Program-made: the position numbers and the translations under genes
Origin: Blastocystis sp. Blastoise
Taxonomy: Eukaryota > Sar > Bigyra > Opalinata > Blastocystidae
Assembly (NCBI GenBank): GCA_039096225.1
Contig: JBBPEB010000031.1
Span: 1 to 64,000 of the forward strand
DNA: 64,000 nt
Reading direction: 5' to 3'
Notes under the pieces: model-generated
What the model saw: only the letters and a program-made list of their open reading frames with translations
What the model was told of the DNA's origin: nothing
Databases searched by the model: none
Part shown: one piece after another, positions 1 to 11,338 of the stretch
How the letters are laid out: each line of letters begins with the position of its first letter
Numbering within the stretch: the stretch's first letter is position 1

Positions 1-1434
1 TTTTTCTATCTATTATCTATATATCATCTATTCCTTCTATTAATTATCGATATTTCAATATATCCATATACATCTATATACCATCTATATATTATCTATA
101 TATTACTTATTCATTTTATAGATAATATATTTCTTCATTATATTATCTATTCCGATATATTATGTATATATTACTATATATCATATATATACCATACATA
201 TGTTATCTATATACTATATATATTATCTATATACCGTCTATTCCTTCATTTATCTATTCATTCCATATATAATCTGTTCCATCTATATTAAATCCATATA
301 ATATCTATATATCATCTATTTCTTCCATAAGTAATCTATATATCATTTATATATTATCTATATTATCTATATATTTATAATCTTTTTCTTCTATTTATCA
401 TCTATATAATATATATCATCTATTTCATCTATATATACTATCTATTTCATCTATATATACTACTATTCCTTCTATATATTATCATCTATATAATATATAT
501 CATCTATTTCATCTATATATACTATCTATTTCATCTATATATACTACTATTCCTTCTATATATTATCATCTATATACCATCTATATTATCTATATTATCT
601 ATATTATCTAGAATATATACTATCTATATTATCTATATTATCTATATTATCTATATTATCTAGATTATCTATATTATCTATATTATCTATATTATCTATA
701 TTATCTAGATTATCTATATTATCTATATTATCTATATTATCTATATTATCTATATTATCTATATTATCTAGATTATCTATATTATCTATATTATCTATAT
801 TATCTATATTATCTATATTATCTATATTATCTATATTATCTATATTATCTATATAATCTATATTATCTATATAATCTATATTATCTATATATACTATATA
901 TACTACATATTTCTTCTATATATACTATATATACTACATATACTACATATTCCTTCTATATATACTATATATACTACATATTCCTTCTATATATACTATA
1001 TATTATCTATATATTATCTATATATTCCTTCTATATATACAATATATACTATATATTCCTTCTATATATTATCTATATATTCCTTCTATATATACTATAT
1101 ATACTATATATTCCTTCTATATATACTATATATACTATATATTCCTTCTATATAATATCTATATATACTATAAATATACTATATATACTATATATTATCT
1201 ATAATTACTATCTATTCTTTCTATATATATTTTTATATCATCTATATAGTATTTATAGCATCGATATATTATATTATATTATCAATATAATCTTATATCA
1301 TTTATATAACTATATATTCATTATATATATTATCTATATATCATCTATATCATACATATATTGTCTATATCATCTTATATTATTTATATATACTATATAT
1401 TCCTTCTATATATTATCTTTTTACATATATCATA
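1..1434. repeat. Host TATCTA-type satellite, left of H1
   Basis: Degenerate AT-rich simple repeat built from TATCTA and TATCTATAT units, with near-perfect stretches around 560-900 and TTCCTTCTATATA variants around 900-1430. No gene is visible. The same repeat resumes at 20930, to the right of H1, so H1 landed inside one larger satellite block. Confidence 0.9.
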
Positions 1435-1484
1435 CTAGGGTCACGCCGCAGGTCCGGGGCCTAACGGCACCGGACCGCGGCTGC
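1435..1484 (-). other. H1 3'-terminal hairpin and CTAG end
   Basis: GCCGC and GGTCCGG pair with CCGGACC and GCGGC around a CCTAACGG loop, and CTAG is the outermost tetranucleotide. This is the standard Helitron termination signal. Confidence 0.93.
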
Positions 1485-1650
1485 AATGAATAATAACTGT
1501 TTGGTTTTTATTTACTTTCTTTCCTTTTTATCTATTATATATTATATATTATATATTATATAATATATATTATTTATTAAATATTATCTATAATATGTTA
1601 CTTATTATATATTATATATTATATATTATATATATTATTTTAATAACACT
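1485..1650. repeat. AT-rich spacer between H1 hairpin and T1
   Basis: TATATTA and ATATTATAT runs with no coding content. The same short spacer is seen in H2, H3 and H10, and the equivalent stretch is greatly expanded in H6. Confidence 0.7.
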
Positions 1651-1718
1651 TCTTATACTCTATATGGAGAGTAGCAATCATTTATTGATTGTAATCAGGT
1701 TCAATTCCTGATATAAGA
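1651..1718 (+). ncRNA. tRNA-like cloverleaf T1 (H1)
   Basis: A 7-bp closing stem (TCTTATA/TATAAGA) encloses a D-like arm (CTCT-ATATGG-AGAG), a long anticodon-like arm (CAATC-ATTTATT-GATTG) and a perfect T arm (TCAGG-TTCAATT-CCTGA) that doubles as a Pol III B box. It lacks the usual nucleotides 8-9 between acceptor and D stems. It lies antisense to the Helitron. Confidence 0.65.
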
Positions 1719-2970
1719 ACTAAATAGATTATTTGAATAGTATCTGAAAAACTAAAAACAATACTTGAAGAAAATAAGAAATCCTTTTTGAATCATTATA
1801 TTTGTTATTTATTATTTTAAAAATATATTTTGTATTTATAAATAGTTGAGTTACTGCTTTAATTATTATGGAGTTTCTAAAGCTAATAAATTTAGAAATG
1901 GGTCATAATGTTAAGTATTGAAAAATATTTTTATGTTGTAAAATCATTTTAAATAGATTATAATAAAATAGCATAAACTTATTTTAATCATTTCATAAAA
2001 CTAAAACAAATCTAACACAACAAAGTCAACATTCATTTTGACTTTAACAACTTAAACACAAAGTTTTTGAATTAATATTAATAAATTCAATCTAAATAGC
2101 ATTTCTAAACACAAAAGTGTCAACAATATTACTTTTAGAGAGACTTTACCATTTCGATATCAAGTGTATCAAAATAGTTTTAGACATAACTTTCACATAG
2201 TATAGATCTCATTATTTTATTTATTAATTCAAGTTTAATGTCTTGAATCTCTGACTTCAAGATCATTTTTAACACATTTTGAAAGGTTGACACACTTATA
2301 ATTAATTTTAAAAGCTAATATTATAACATTATACTCATCATAACTCTATCAACATAAGAGTCACCATTTTGACACTCTTTATAAACATTTTACATTTGGT
2401 CATACACTTTGTCAAGTGTATTTTTGTCCTTTCTTTTGATATAATTTAGAATATAATTCATAGTTTGATAAATAAAATATTTTATATTGAATCTCATCCT
2501 TTGGATAATTCATTTCTACATTTAAAAATATTAATCCCTTTAAACTTGTTTTTAAAAGTCAAAATTTTCATAGTCTAATGAAAACACAATTTTAAAAGAA
2601 TATACTAACTCTTTAAAATTTCTAGACAACTCAAACACATTGTTAATTCACTTTTCAAAAATGAAATTCTCTTATTTTTTAATATGTTGTAGAATTTAGC
2701 TTATTATATATTAAACTTCTATTAGAATTTCGAATCTCCTATTTTAAGATAATATTTTTTATTTTACAACCTTAAAGTTACTTTTATGAGTTAATACGTT
2801 CACAAAATTATGTAAATATAAATGCGAGTAAACAGAGAAACTCAAAACTTAAATATCTCAATTATTGACAGTTTTAAATCAGTAATACTATACAGTGTTA
2901 AAAGTGACAATAAATGTTTTAAAATTTAATTCAAATATTTAAAAACTTGACACTATTTAACATACTAAGT
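1719..2970. repeat. H1 right arm, degenerate 245-bp repeat units
   Basis: Non-coding. It contains repeats of a motif family (in Helitron sense: GAGATTCAA, then a segment like CTATATTATGTTAAAAGG, then a segment like CAAAGTGTATGACCAAATGG). Two copies lie here in antisense, around 2265 and 2510. The same units build the left arms. Confidence 0.6.
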
Positions 2971-4489
2971 ATTTCAAGAATTATCTTAATAGTCGACACA
3001 ATTTAAATAAAAAAAAAAGAAAAAGAACAAAACAAAAATAGCAAAAGAAAACATTTAAATATAGAATAGCTAAAACGATAACAACAGCATAAATAAATAA
3101 ATAATATAAAGAAAGCAGATAATAGAAAGCTATTAAATGTGAAAAATAATAATAATAATAAGCAAAAGAAAAAGAAAAAGAACTAAAAAAAAAAAAAAAT
3201 CTAAACATAACCATAACACTAAGAGAACCTATATAGATAAAAGATATATATATATAATAAGAGATAGTATAATAAATATATCTAACATATATATATTAAA
3301 AGAAATATTATAAATATTTGTTATATATATATATATATACCTTTAGATACATTTTTATTATTAAAATGAAAGCTAACATTAGGGTGATAAGATCCCCTAT
3401 TAGAAAAGACACCTATATATAATATAATAAATGATAAAATATATATAAACAATAAATATATATATATACCTTCTAAAGAAGGAACAGAGGAATCACCATG
3501 ATATCTTAACTGACTTGAAGAACCTATATATAATGAAAAGATAATTAATAAATCAAAAAAAAAGAAAGGAAGAAATAAGAATATACCTGTATCATTATTA
3601 CTATTAATCCAAGACTCCATAAGAAAAGAACGACCTATATAAGATAAAAATAATAATAAACTAAATTAAATTTAAAAAGTAGACAACCTTCATCATTAAT
3701 ACGTTCAGCAACTACAACCACAACAGTAGAATAACCTATAAAGAAACAGTAATAGACAAATAATAAATAAAAAAAAAATAATAATAAATGAATGACAATA
3801 TATATATACCTTTAATATCATATGAGCAGTCTACCTGATCACCAACAACATCAACAGCAACATTTACATCAATAAAACAAACCTATATATATAAAAGTAA
3901 AAAAAAAAATAAATGAATGACAACATACCTTCAACACCACACAGACATCTATTATCAACATCACTGTTAACATGTACAACAACTGAAGAACCTATATATA
4001 TATAGAAATAATAAAAAAATAATAATAAAATATAAAAAAAAAATAAATGATTGGTAACATACCATCTATAAAGCAAGAAGAACCTACATCAACACCGATA
4101 TCACTATTGGAATCACTTACAATAACAGAAGAACCTATAAATAAAGAAAAGTTAAAAAAATAAAAACAAATCATTGACAACATACCTTCACAGTTAGCAT
4201 AACAGGCAACACCACCACCACTGCATAATTCAAATAGCATAGAAGAACCTAAAATAATATAATAAATAATTAAAAAAAAAAGAAATGGAAAAATATATAC
4301 CTTAAAGACCATCATAGCAAGTACCACCAAGACCAAGAGCATACACAACTGGATTTTATTGAGTAGAAGAACCTAAATATGAATACTAATAACAAATAGA
4401 TACAATATACCTGATTTTCTTTGAAATATAAATTATTTTTTATTTCCAGACCTCCACCTTGAAGCAATTTTGTTGTTCTTAGACATCAT
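2971..4489 (-). pseudogene. Gene A micro-exon array, decayed copy (H1)
   Basis: This is the same exon chain as the intact gene in H4/H9: about 60-72 bp exons beginning G|GT-TCT-TCT (Gly-Ser-Ser) and separated by 40-70 bp introns with GTATRT donors and TATAG acceptors. The start is at 4486 or 4489 (MSKNNK...). Exon 1 reaches an in-frame TAA after 17 codons and exon 2 has CAA-TAA where H4 has CAA-CAG, so this copy cannot make the full product. Several exons remain open and encode Cys-containing peptides (for example CSGGGVACYANCEG, NRCLCGVEG). H2 inserted about 10 bp upstream of the start, cutting the gene from its promoter. Confidence 0.7.
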
Positions 4490-4498
4490 AATTAATAA

Positions 4499-4640
4499 TC
4501 ATTACTATATATATGAGAATAGGCAAAAAAATTCCCATTGGTCAGTTTTTGGAAAAACCATTTGATTGGCTAATGTATACTATAGTTTGTCGCCGCAACT
4601 CCTCTAAACTTACGGGGAGTTAACTTTTCGTTGAAACACA
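4499..4640 (+). promoter_or_regulatory. Conserved Helitron 5' terminal region with outward CCAAT boxes
   Basis: Shared by every element with its 5' end in the window. It contains two inverted CCAAT motifs (CCCATTGGTC and TTTGATTGGCTA; a third, GATTGGCTC, lies near 4755) and a small hairpin AACTCC...GGAGTT with the sequence CGCCGCAACTCC just before it. Seen from the opposite strand the CCAAT boxes point out of the element into flanking DNA, so the end could act as an outward promoter. Equivalent regions lie at 18845-18986, 20774-20915, 25562-25700, 30872-31010, 39654-39795 and 44393-44534; in H7 it is 21862-21870 joined to 39796-39925. Confidence 0.5.
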
Positions 4641-6300
4641 GTTCAATAGGATATAACATGTAGTTGTGCACCGTATATTTGGTTAAGCGATATTATTTAT
4701 AATTAAAAAGTTATTAATAAAAGAACAGAAAACATGATTTTTGAGTCGTTTTTGATTGGCTCTTTGGGATCATCCCGATAAAAATTGTTGACCAGACAAT
4801 TGAAAAATAAACATGGGGTAAACTTGATTTTTTATCAATCCCACAATATACGTTATCCGTGTTTATTCTTTATATTTATCTATTTTTTAATACTTTTTCA
4901 TATTGAACACGTGAGGCCTTAACGGTCAAATTTAGATTCTTATTTTGACATGATATTCTGATTCAGGAGGTCAAAAAACCTAGGTGTAGCGATTTTGAGC
5001 TCCTGAGGACGATTTTTGAGTGATCGATATTTTCTTCGATCTTCTTATAATTGACTAATATTGTATCATAGTAATCAATAGGTCCTCAAACTACTATAGT
5101 TAAAACAAAGTCTTAAAATAATGAGTTTGAGTGTCACAATTTTGAAAAATGTGAATTAAGTGGTCTTAGAGTGAGAGATTCAATATAATGACTTTTATTT
5201 AGTAAACTAGACTTATAACTCTATACTATGTTAAAAGGAGAGTCAAAATTATGATGGTCAAAGTGTATGACCAAATGACAAAATGTGTCTTAAAAAGTAA
5301 AAGGGTTTCTATATATGTTTAGAATCATGTATTAAGTCTATTTTATGAATAAGAGCTTTAAATAAATAGTTTAAGGTTGTCAAATTTAAATAAATGTGTA
5401 AAACATAGTCTTAAACTTTGAATAAAAAATTTAGAGATATTAATTAGTGTGCAGCTATAGTAGCTCTACAACATATCAAAAGTACAAAGAAAATAATTTT
5501 TAAAGAGTTGATGTGTGAAGGGTTGTGACTATTATTTAAAATTTATTTTTACTTCAGTTTATACAAAATCGTGAATTTCGTGCACTGTAAAAAAACTGAG
5601 CCAAAAAGTCAACTCTAAGGGTCTTAATTTTTAGAAAATGTAAAAATGAGTGACTTAGAGGACGAGATTCAAAATAAGAGCTTTTAGTCATTAAACTAGA
5701 GTGTATGACCTATATTATATTAAAAGAAGGGACAAAAATATTTTGATCAAAGTGTATTAGCAAATGGTAAAGTGTCTTTAAAAGTGTTATGATGATGACA
5801 GTTGTGTTTAAGTAGTTAAATCAAGTTTACTCTTAAAATATCAGCTTTAAATAGCAAGTTAAAGGTTGTTAATTTGTCAAAATGTTTTAAACACTGTCTT
5901 AAACAAAGAGATTCAAGAAGTTGACTTTCATTTTATACATAATATGTGTATATAAACACTTTACTAAAAGAACTTTGGAAAATATTGTGGATGAGTGTTT
6001 TGTCAAATGGTAAAGTTGTGTCAAGAGTTAATTATTTTAATTCATTTTTGTTTAAATCAATGTTTTATGTCCACTCTATAAAAACTATCTTTTAATACTG
6101 AGTTTAACGTTTTAAAGTCGACATGTGTGTTTGGTTTGTTTACTTTTAATTATTAAAATTGAGTTTAAATTGATAAATTATGTCAGACACGTCTATATTG
6201 ATTGATTCAAACAGTTTAGAGATAATTTATTTGTTTGAGTATAAATAGATTTGTTCTCATTGTGACTGTTGTTGAGAAGAGGAAGTCTAAAAAAACTATA
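4641..6300 (+). repeat. H2 left arm, degenerate 245-bp repeats
   Basis: No ORF. Motif copies (GAGATTCAA ... TTAAACTAGAG ... TTAAAAGGAGGGACAAAA ... CAAAGTGTATGACCAAATGG) begin near 5176, 5668 and 5910, spacings of about 492 and 242 bp, consistent with a monomer of about 245 bp. Confidence 0.6.
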
Positions 6301-6376
6301 AAAAGTTAGATATATATATATAAGGTCAAAATTGAAAAGTATAAATTAAACTGGATTAAAATAAATTAAAAAAAGA

Positions 6377-6378
<2 letters not shown>

Positions 6379-6449
<71 letters not shown>
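6379..6449. repeat. (AT)n microsatellite in H2
   Basis: Almost pure AT dinucleotide run between the left arm and T2. Its length varies between copies (compare 17034-17105 and 18987-19034). Confidence 0.9.
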
Positions 6450-6453
<4 letters not shown>

Positions 6454-6486
6454 GTGAATAAAATATTAAAAAATAAAAAAATAACA

Positions 6487-6552
6487 CTTTATGTCAGGAA
6501 TTGAACCTGAAAACAATCTATATGATTGTTTCTCTCCTTCTAGAGCATAAAA
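6487..6552 (-). ncRNA. tRNA-like cloverleaf T2 (H2)
   Basis: Closing stem TTTTATG/CATAAAG, D-like arm CTCT-AGAAGG-AGAG, 7-bp anticodon-like stem AACAATC/GATTGTT with a 5-nt loop, and T arm TCAGG-TTCAATT-CCTGA. A run of seven T follows within about 15 nt, like a Pol III terminator. The 5-nt anticodon loop argues against a working tRNA. Confidence 0.6.
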
Positions 6553-6602
6553 GGAGTTTATAAATAATAATAATAATCAAATATATATATATATATATAT
6601 AT

Positions 6603-6980
6603 AATAAGAAGGAAATGAAGTGGAAGGATGAGGAAGAAGGAAGTAGGAAGGATTAGGAAGAAGAAGTAAGAATAAGGAAGGATGAGGAAGAAGGATGAGA
6701 AAGAAGGAAGTAAGAAGAAGTAAGAATAAGGAAGGATGAGGAAGAAGGAAGAATCCAGAATGAAGAAGAAGTAAGTAAGAAGAATCAAAGATGAGGAAGA
6801 AGGAAGAAGGAAGTAGGAAGTAGGAAGCATGAATGAAGAATGAAATAGGAAGAAGGAAGCATGAATGGAGAAGGAAATAGGAAGAAGGAAGAAGGAATGA
6901 AGAAGGAAATAGGAAGTAGAAAGAATGAGAAAGAAGTAAGAAGGAAGAAGAAAGAAGAAAAAAAGAATAAGAAGATTTTA
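6603..6980. repeat. Purine/pyrimidine tract in H2
   Basis: Long almost all-purine plus strand (GGAAGAAGGAAG units); the adjoining (TTTA)n stretch runs to about 7280. The pyrimidine strand has almost no stop codons in any frame, which creates spurious Leu/Ser/Phe/Pro ORFs. Confidence 0.85.
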
Positions 6981-7123
6981 AACCTATATAAAATAGAAAA
7001 CATATAAAAAAGATAATATAAATAATTAATAAATACATAAATAAATATTAAAAATAAATAAATAAACATATAAAATAAATAAATAATAATAAATAAATAA
7101 ACATATAAATATAATAAATATAA

Positions 7124-7162
<39 letters not shown>

Positions 7163-7495
7163 AATAAATAAATAAATAAATAAATAAAATAAATTTAATA
7201 AATAAAATATAAATAAATAAAGAAACAATAAATAACAAAAATAATAAATAAAATATAAATATATACATATAAATCAACCTGAAACCACAGATTTAAAAGA
7301 AAGACATGAAAAAACGAAGAGTATAACACACACATCAGTTACATTTTCTTCCCTATAGAATAAAAATAACTAATAATCTATTGATTAATTATATATAAAG
7401 AAAATATAAACCAAAAAGATAATAAAAAAAGAAACAATTAAAGAAACAAATGAATTAAAAATGAAATATTATAAAAAATATATATATTTATATAC

Positions 7496-7579
7496 CTGAC
7501 ACTAAATAAACCATTTCATTTAACCAGGACCACTTCAAGAACCACTAACCATGACAACCAAGGCAAATACAAGAGAATC
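7496..7579 (-). pseudogene. Gene B exon remnant (H2)
   Basis: An 84-bp exon flanked by TATAG and GTATAT sites, homologous to the open exon 36711-36794 in H4. An in-frame TAG replaces the H4 GAG codon, so it is not translatable throughout. The following exon (about 7279-7352) also has an early stop (ATG-TAA). Confidence 0.5.
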
Positions 7580-7727
7580 CTATAAAGAAGTGTATTATTT
7601 TAAATAAATAAATTAGTATATAAATAGATAAATATAATACTAAGTTAAATAACTTTAAATAAATAAATAAAACACACTAAGTCAATCAATACAATAAAAT
7701 ATTTAAAAAAGAGTAAAGAACTATGTT

Positions 7728-7743
7728 TTTTGGGTACCCAAAA
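7728..7743. promoter_or_regulatory. 16-bp palindrome between genes A and B (H2)
   Basis: TTTTGGGTACCCAAAA, a perfect palindrome in the bidirectional promoter region about 195 bp upstream of the gene A start and 150 bp upstream of the gene B exon. Kept in H1, H3, H4, H9 and H10, and nearly so in H7. Confidence 0.5.
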
Positions 7744-7934
7744 TGATTTTAAACCAGAATGACCCAATTATTACTTTTGTAATAAAATCAATGAAAAATT
7801 AAGGCTATTTTTGATTTCTATTATGTTTTAAGAAGCATATTTTAAAAATAGACCCTATTATATTTATTAATTCAAATGAAATAGGATTGTTAAATACATA
7901 ATCTAATACTCATTTATATATTAAATTATTAATT

Positions 7935-9445
7935 ATGATGTCTAAGAACAACAAAATTGCTTCAAGGTGGAGGTCTGGAAATAAAAAATAATTTATATTT
8001 CAAAGAAAATCAGGTATATTGTATCTATTTGTTATTAGTATTCATATTTAGGTTCTTCTACTCAATAAAATCCAGTTGTGTATGCTCTTGGTCTTGGTGG
8101 TACTTGCTATGATGGTCTTTAAGGTATATATTTTTCCATTTCTTTTTTTTTTAATTATTTATTATATTATTTTAGGTTCTTCTATGCTATTTGAATTATG
8201 CAGTGGTGGTGGTGTTGCCTGTTATGCTAACTGTGAAGGTATGTTGTTAATGATTTGTTTTTATTTTTTTAACTTTTCTTTATTTATAGGTTTTTCTGTT
8301 ATTGTAAGTGATTTCAATAGTGATATCGGTGTTGATGTAGGTTCTTCTTGCTTTATAGATGGTATGTTACCAATCATTTATTTTTTTTTTATATTTTATT
8401 ATTATTTTTTTATTATTTCTATATATATATAGGTTCTTCAGTTGTTGTACATGTTAACAGTGATGTTGATAATAGATGTCTGTGTGGTGTTGAAGGTATG
8501 TTGTCATTCATTTATTTTTTTTTTTTACTTTTATATATATAGGTTTGTTTTATTGATGTAAATGTTGCTGTTGATGTTGTTGGTGATCAGGTAGACTGCT
8601 CATATGATATTAAAGGTATATATATATTGTCATTCATTTATTATTATTTTTTTTTTATTTATTATTTGTCTATTACTGTTTCTTTATAGGTTATTCTACT
8701 GTTGTGGTTGTAGTTGCTGAACGTATTAATGATGAAGGTTGTCTACTTTTTAAATTTAATTTAGTTTATTATTATTTTTATCTTATATAGGTCGTTCTTT
8801 TCTTATGGAGTCTTGGATTAATAGTAATAATGATACAGGTATATTCTTATTTCTTCCTTTCTTTTTTTTTTTGATTTATTAATTATCTTTTCATTATATA
8901 TAGGTTCTTCAAGTCAGTTAAGATATCATGGTGATTCCTCTGTTCCTTCTTTAGAAGGTATATATATATATTTATTGTTTATATATATTTTATCATTTAT
9001 TATATTATATATAGGTGTCTTTTCTAATAGGGGATCTTATCACCCTAATGTTAGCTTTCATTTTAATAATAAAAATGTATCTAAAGGTATATATATATAT
9101 ATATAACAAATATTTATAATATTTCTTTTAATATATATATGTTAGATATATTTATTATACTATCTCTTATTATATATATATATCTTTTATCTATATAGGT
9201 TCTCTTAGTGTTATGGTTATGTTTAGATTTTTTTTTTTTTTTAGTTCTTTTTCTTTTTCTTTTGCTTATTATTATTATTATTTTTCACATTTAATAGCTT
9301 TCTATTATCTGCTTTCTTTATATTATTTATTTATTTATGCTGTTGTTATCGTTTTAGCTATTCTATATTTAAATGTTTTCTTTTGCTATTTTTGTTTTGT
9401 TCTTTTTCTTTTTTTTTTATTTAAATTGTGTCGACTATTAAGATA
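7935..9445 (+). pseudogene. Gene A micro-exon array, decayed copy (H2)
   Basis: Exons seen include 7938-8013, 8052-8123 (72 bp), 8176-8238 (63), 8290-8361 (72), 8433-8495 (63) and from 8543. Introns carry GTATGTTG-type donors and TATAG acceptors. Exon lengths match those of the intact H4 gene at corresponding positions (76, 72, 63, 72), which fixes homology. Stops: TAA in exon 1, CAA-TAA in exon 2, and a 1-nt shift in the exon at 8543 (TTT-TAT-TGA). Later exons include the peptides GSSSQLRYHGDSSVPSLEG and GVFSNRGSYHPNVSFHF. Two residues in exon 4 differ from H1/H3 (Phe for Ser). Confidence 0.7.
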
Positions 9446-10708
9446 ATTCTTGAAATACTTAGTATGTTAAATAGTGTCAAGTTTTTAAATATTTGAATTA
9501 AATTTTAAAACATTTATTGTCACTTTTAACACTGTATAGTATTACTGATTTAAAACTGTCAATAATTGAGATATTTAAGTTTTGAGTTTCTCTGTTTACT
9601 CGCATTTATATTTACATAATTTTGTGAACGTATTAACTCATAAAAGTAACTTTAAGGTTGTAAAATAAAAAATATTATCTTAAAATAGGAGATTCGAAAT
9701 TCTAATAGAAGTTTAATATATAATAAGCTAAATTCTACAACATATTAAAAAATAAGAGAATTTCATTTTTGAAAAGTGAATTAACAATGTGTTTGAGTTG
9801 TCTAGAAATTTTAAAGAGTTAGTATATTCTTTTAAAATTGTGTTTTCATTAGACTATGAAAATTTTGACTTTTAAAAACAAGTTTAAAGGGATTAATATT
9901 TTTAAATGTAGAAATGAATTATCCAAAGGATGAGATTCAATATAAAATATTTTATTTATCAAACTATGAATTATATTCTAAATTATATCAAAAGAAAGGA
10001 CAAAAATACACTTGACAAAGTGTATGACCAAATGTAAAATGTTTATAAAGAGTGTCAAAATGGTGACTCTTATGTTGATAGAGTTATGATGAGTATAATG
10101 TTATAATATTAGCTTTTAAAATTAATTATAAGTGTGTCAACCTTTCAAAATGTGTTAAAAATGATCTTGAAGTCAGAGATTCAAGACATTAAACTTGAAT
10201 TAATAAATAAAATAATGAGATCTATACTATGTGAAAGTTATGTCTAAAACTATTTTGATACACTTGATATCGAAATGGTAAAGTCTCTCTAAAAGTAATA
10301 TTGTTGACACTTTTGTGTTTAGAAATGCTATTTAGATTGAATTTATTAATATTAATTCAAAAACTTTGTGTTTAAGTTGTTAAAGTCAAAATGAATGTTG
10401 ACTTTGTTGTGTTAGATTTGTTTTAGTTTTATGAAATGATTAAAATAAGTTTATGCTATTTTATTATAATCTATTTAAAATGATTTTACAACATAAAAAT
10501 ATTTTTCAATACTTAACATTATGACCCATTTCTAAATTTATTAGCTTTAGAAACTCCATAATAATTAAAGCAGTAACTCAACTATTTATAAATACAAAAT
10601 ATATTTTTAAAATAATAAATAACAAATATAATGATTCAAAAAGGATTTCTTATTTTCTTCAAGTATTGTTTTTAGTTTTTCAGATACTATTCAAATAATC
10701 TATTTAGT
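9446..10708 (+). repeat. H2 right arm, degenerate 245-bp repeats
   Basis: Non-coding. Motif copies begin near 9928 and 10176, 248 bp apart, and match the left-arm consensus (GAGATTCAA, CAAAGTGTATGACCAAATG, TACACTTGATATCGAAATGG). Confidence 0.6.
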
Positions 10709-10776
10709 TCTTATATCAGGAATTGAACCTGATTACAATCAATAAATGATTGCTACTCTCCATATAGAGTATAAGA
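10709..10776 (-). ncRNA. tRNA-like cloverleaf T1 (H2)
   Basis: Same fold as in H1: TCTTATA/TATAAGA closing stem, CTCT/AGAG arm, CAATC/GATTG arm and B-box T arm. Antisense to the element, about 165 bp before the terminal hairpin. Confidence 0.65.
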
Positions 10777-10942
10777 AGTGTTATTAAAATAATATATATA
10801 ATATATAATATATAATATATAATAAGTAACATATTATAGATAATATTTAATAAATAATATATATTATATAATATATAATATATAATATATAATAGATAAA
10901 AAGGAAAGAAAGTAAATAAAAACCAAACAGTTATTATTCATT

Positions 10943-10992
10943 GCAGCCGCGGTCCGGTGCCGTTAGGCCCCGGACCTGCGGCGTGACCCTAG
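10943..10992 (+). other. H2 3'-terminal hairpin and CTAG end
   Basis: Same hairpin as H1, read on the plus strand. The last four bases, CTAG, abut host T at 10993. Confidence 0.95.
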
Positions 10993-11174
10993 TTTAATAT
11001 ATAAATGAGTATTAGATTATGTATTTAACAATCCTATTTCATTTGAATTAATAAATATAATAGGGTCTATTTTTAAAATATGCTTCTTAAAACATAATAG
11101 AAATCAAAAATAGCCTTAATTTTTCATTGATTTTATTACAAAAGTAATAATTGGGTCATTCTGGTTTAAAATCA

Positions 11175-11190
11175 TTTTGGGTACCCAAAA
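11175..11190. promoter_or_regulatory. 16-bp palindrome between genes A and B (H1)
   Basis: TTTTGGGTACCCAAAA, as in the other copies. In H1 it is now separated from gene A by the 6.5 kb H2 insert. Confidence 0.5.
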
Positions 11191-11338
11191 AACATAGTTC
11201 TTTACTCTTTTTTAAATATTTTATTGTATTGATTGACTTAGTGTGTTTTATTTATTTATTTAAAGTTATTTAACTTAGTATTATATTTATCTATTTATAT
11301 ACTAATTTATTTATTTAAAATAATACACTTCTTTATAG

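Larger units (their letters stand above)
4499..10992 (+). mobile_element. Helitron H2, 6494 bp, inserted in H1
   Basis: It begins TCATTACTATATATATGAG at 4499 and ends with hairpin plus CTAG at 10989-10992, flanked by A (4498) and T (10993). The empty site (aattaataa|tttaatat) is directly visible, uninterrupted, in H3 near 15549-15560, which proves the boundaries. Contents in order: left arm, (AT)n, T2, purine/pyrimidine tract, (TTTA)n, gene B remnant (minus), palindrome, gene A (plus), right arm, T1, hairpin. The insertion lies immediately upstream of the H1 gene A start codon. Confidence 0.95.

Noticed and set aside
1435-1484. GC-rich 50-bp repeats as CRISPR, rRNA or CpG-island remnants
   Set aside because: They sit only at Helitron 3' ends, form the terminal hairpin and end in CTAG next to host T.
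1651-1718. T1 and T2 as ordinary functional tRNA genes
   Set aside because: No 8-9 spacer, over-long middle stems with 3-7 nt loops that vary between copies, and no stable anticodon; tRNA-like is as far as the sequence goes.
6558-7038. Leu/Ser/Phe/Pro-rich ORFs over the purine/pyrimidine tracts (also in H1, H3, H4, H7 and H10)
   Set aside because: Pyrimidine-only strands cannot form TAA, TAG or TGA, so all frames are open; overlapping frames are equally open and none is preserved.
7935-9445. Ciliate-type code (TAA/TAG as Gln) making the decayed gene A copies intact
   Set aside because: CAACAG in H4 against CAATAA or CAATAG elsewhere is suggestive, but other stops replace non-Gln codons, TGA and frameshifts also occur, and Rep/helicase has no internal TAA or TAG.
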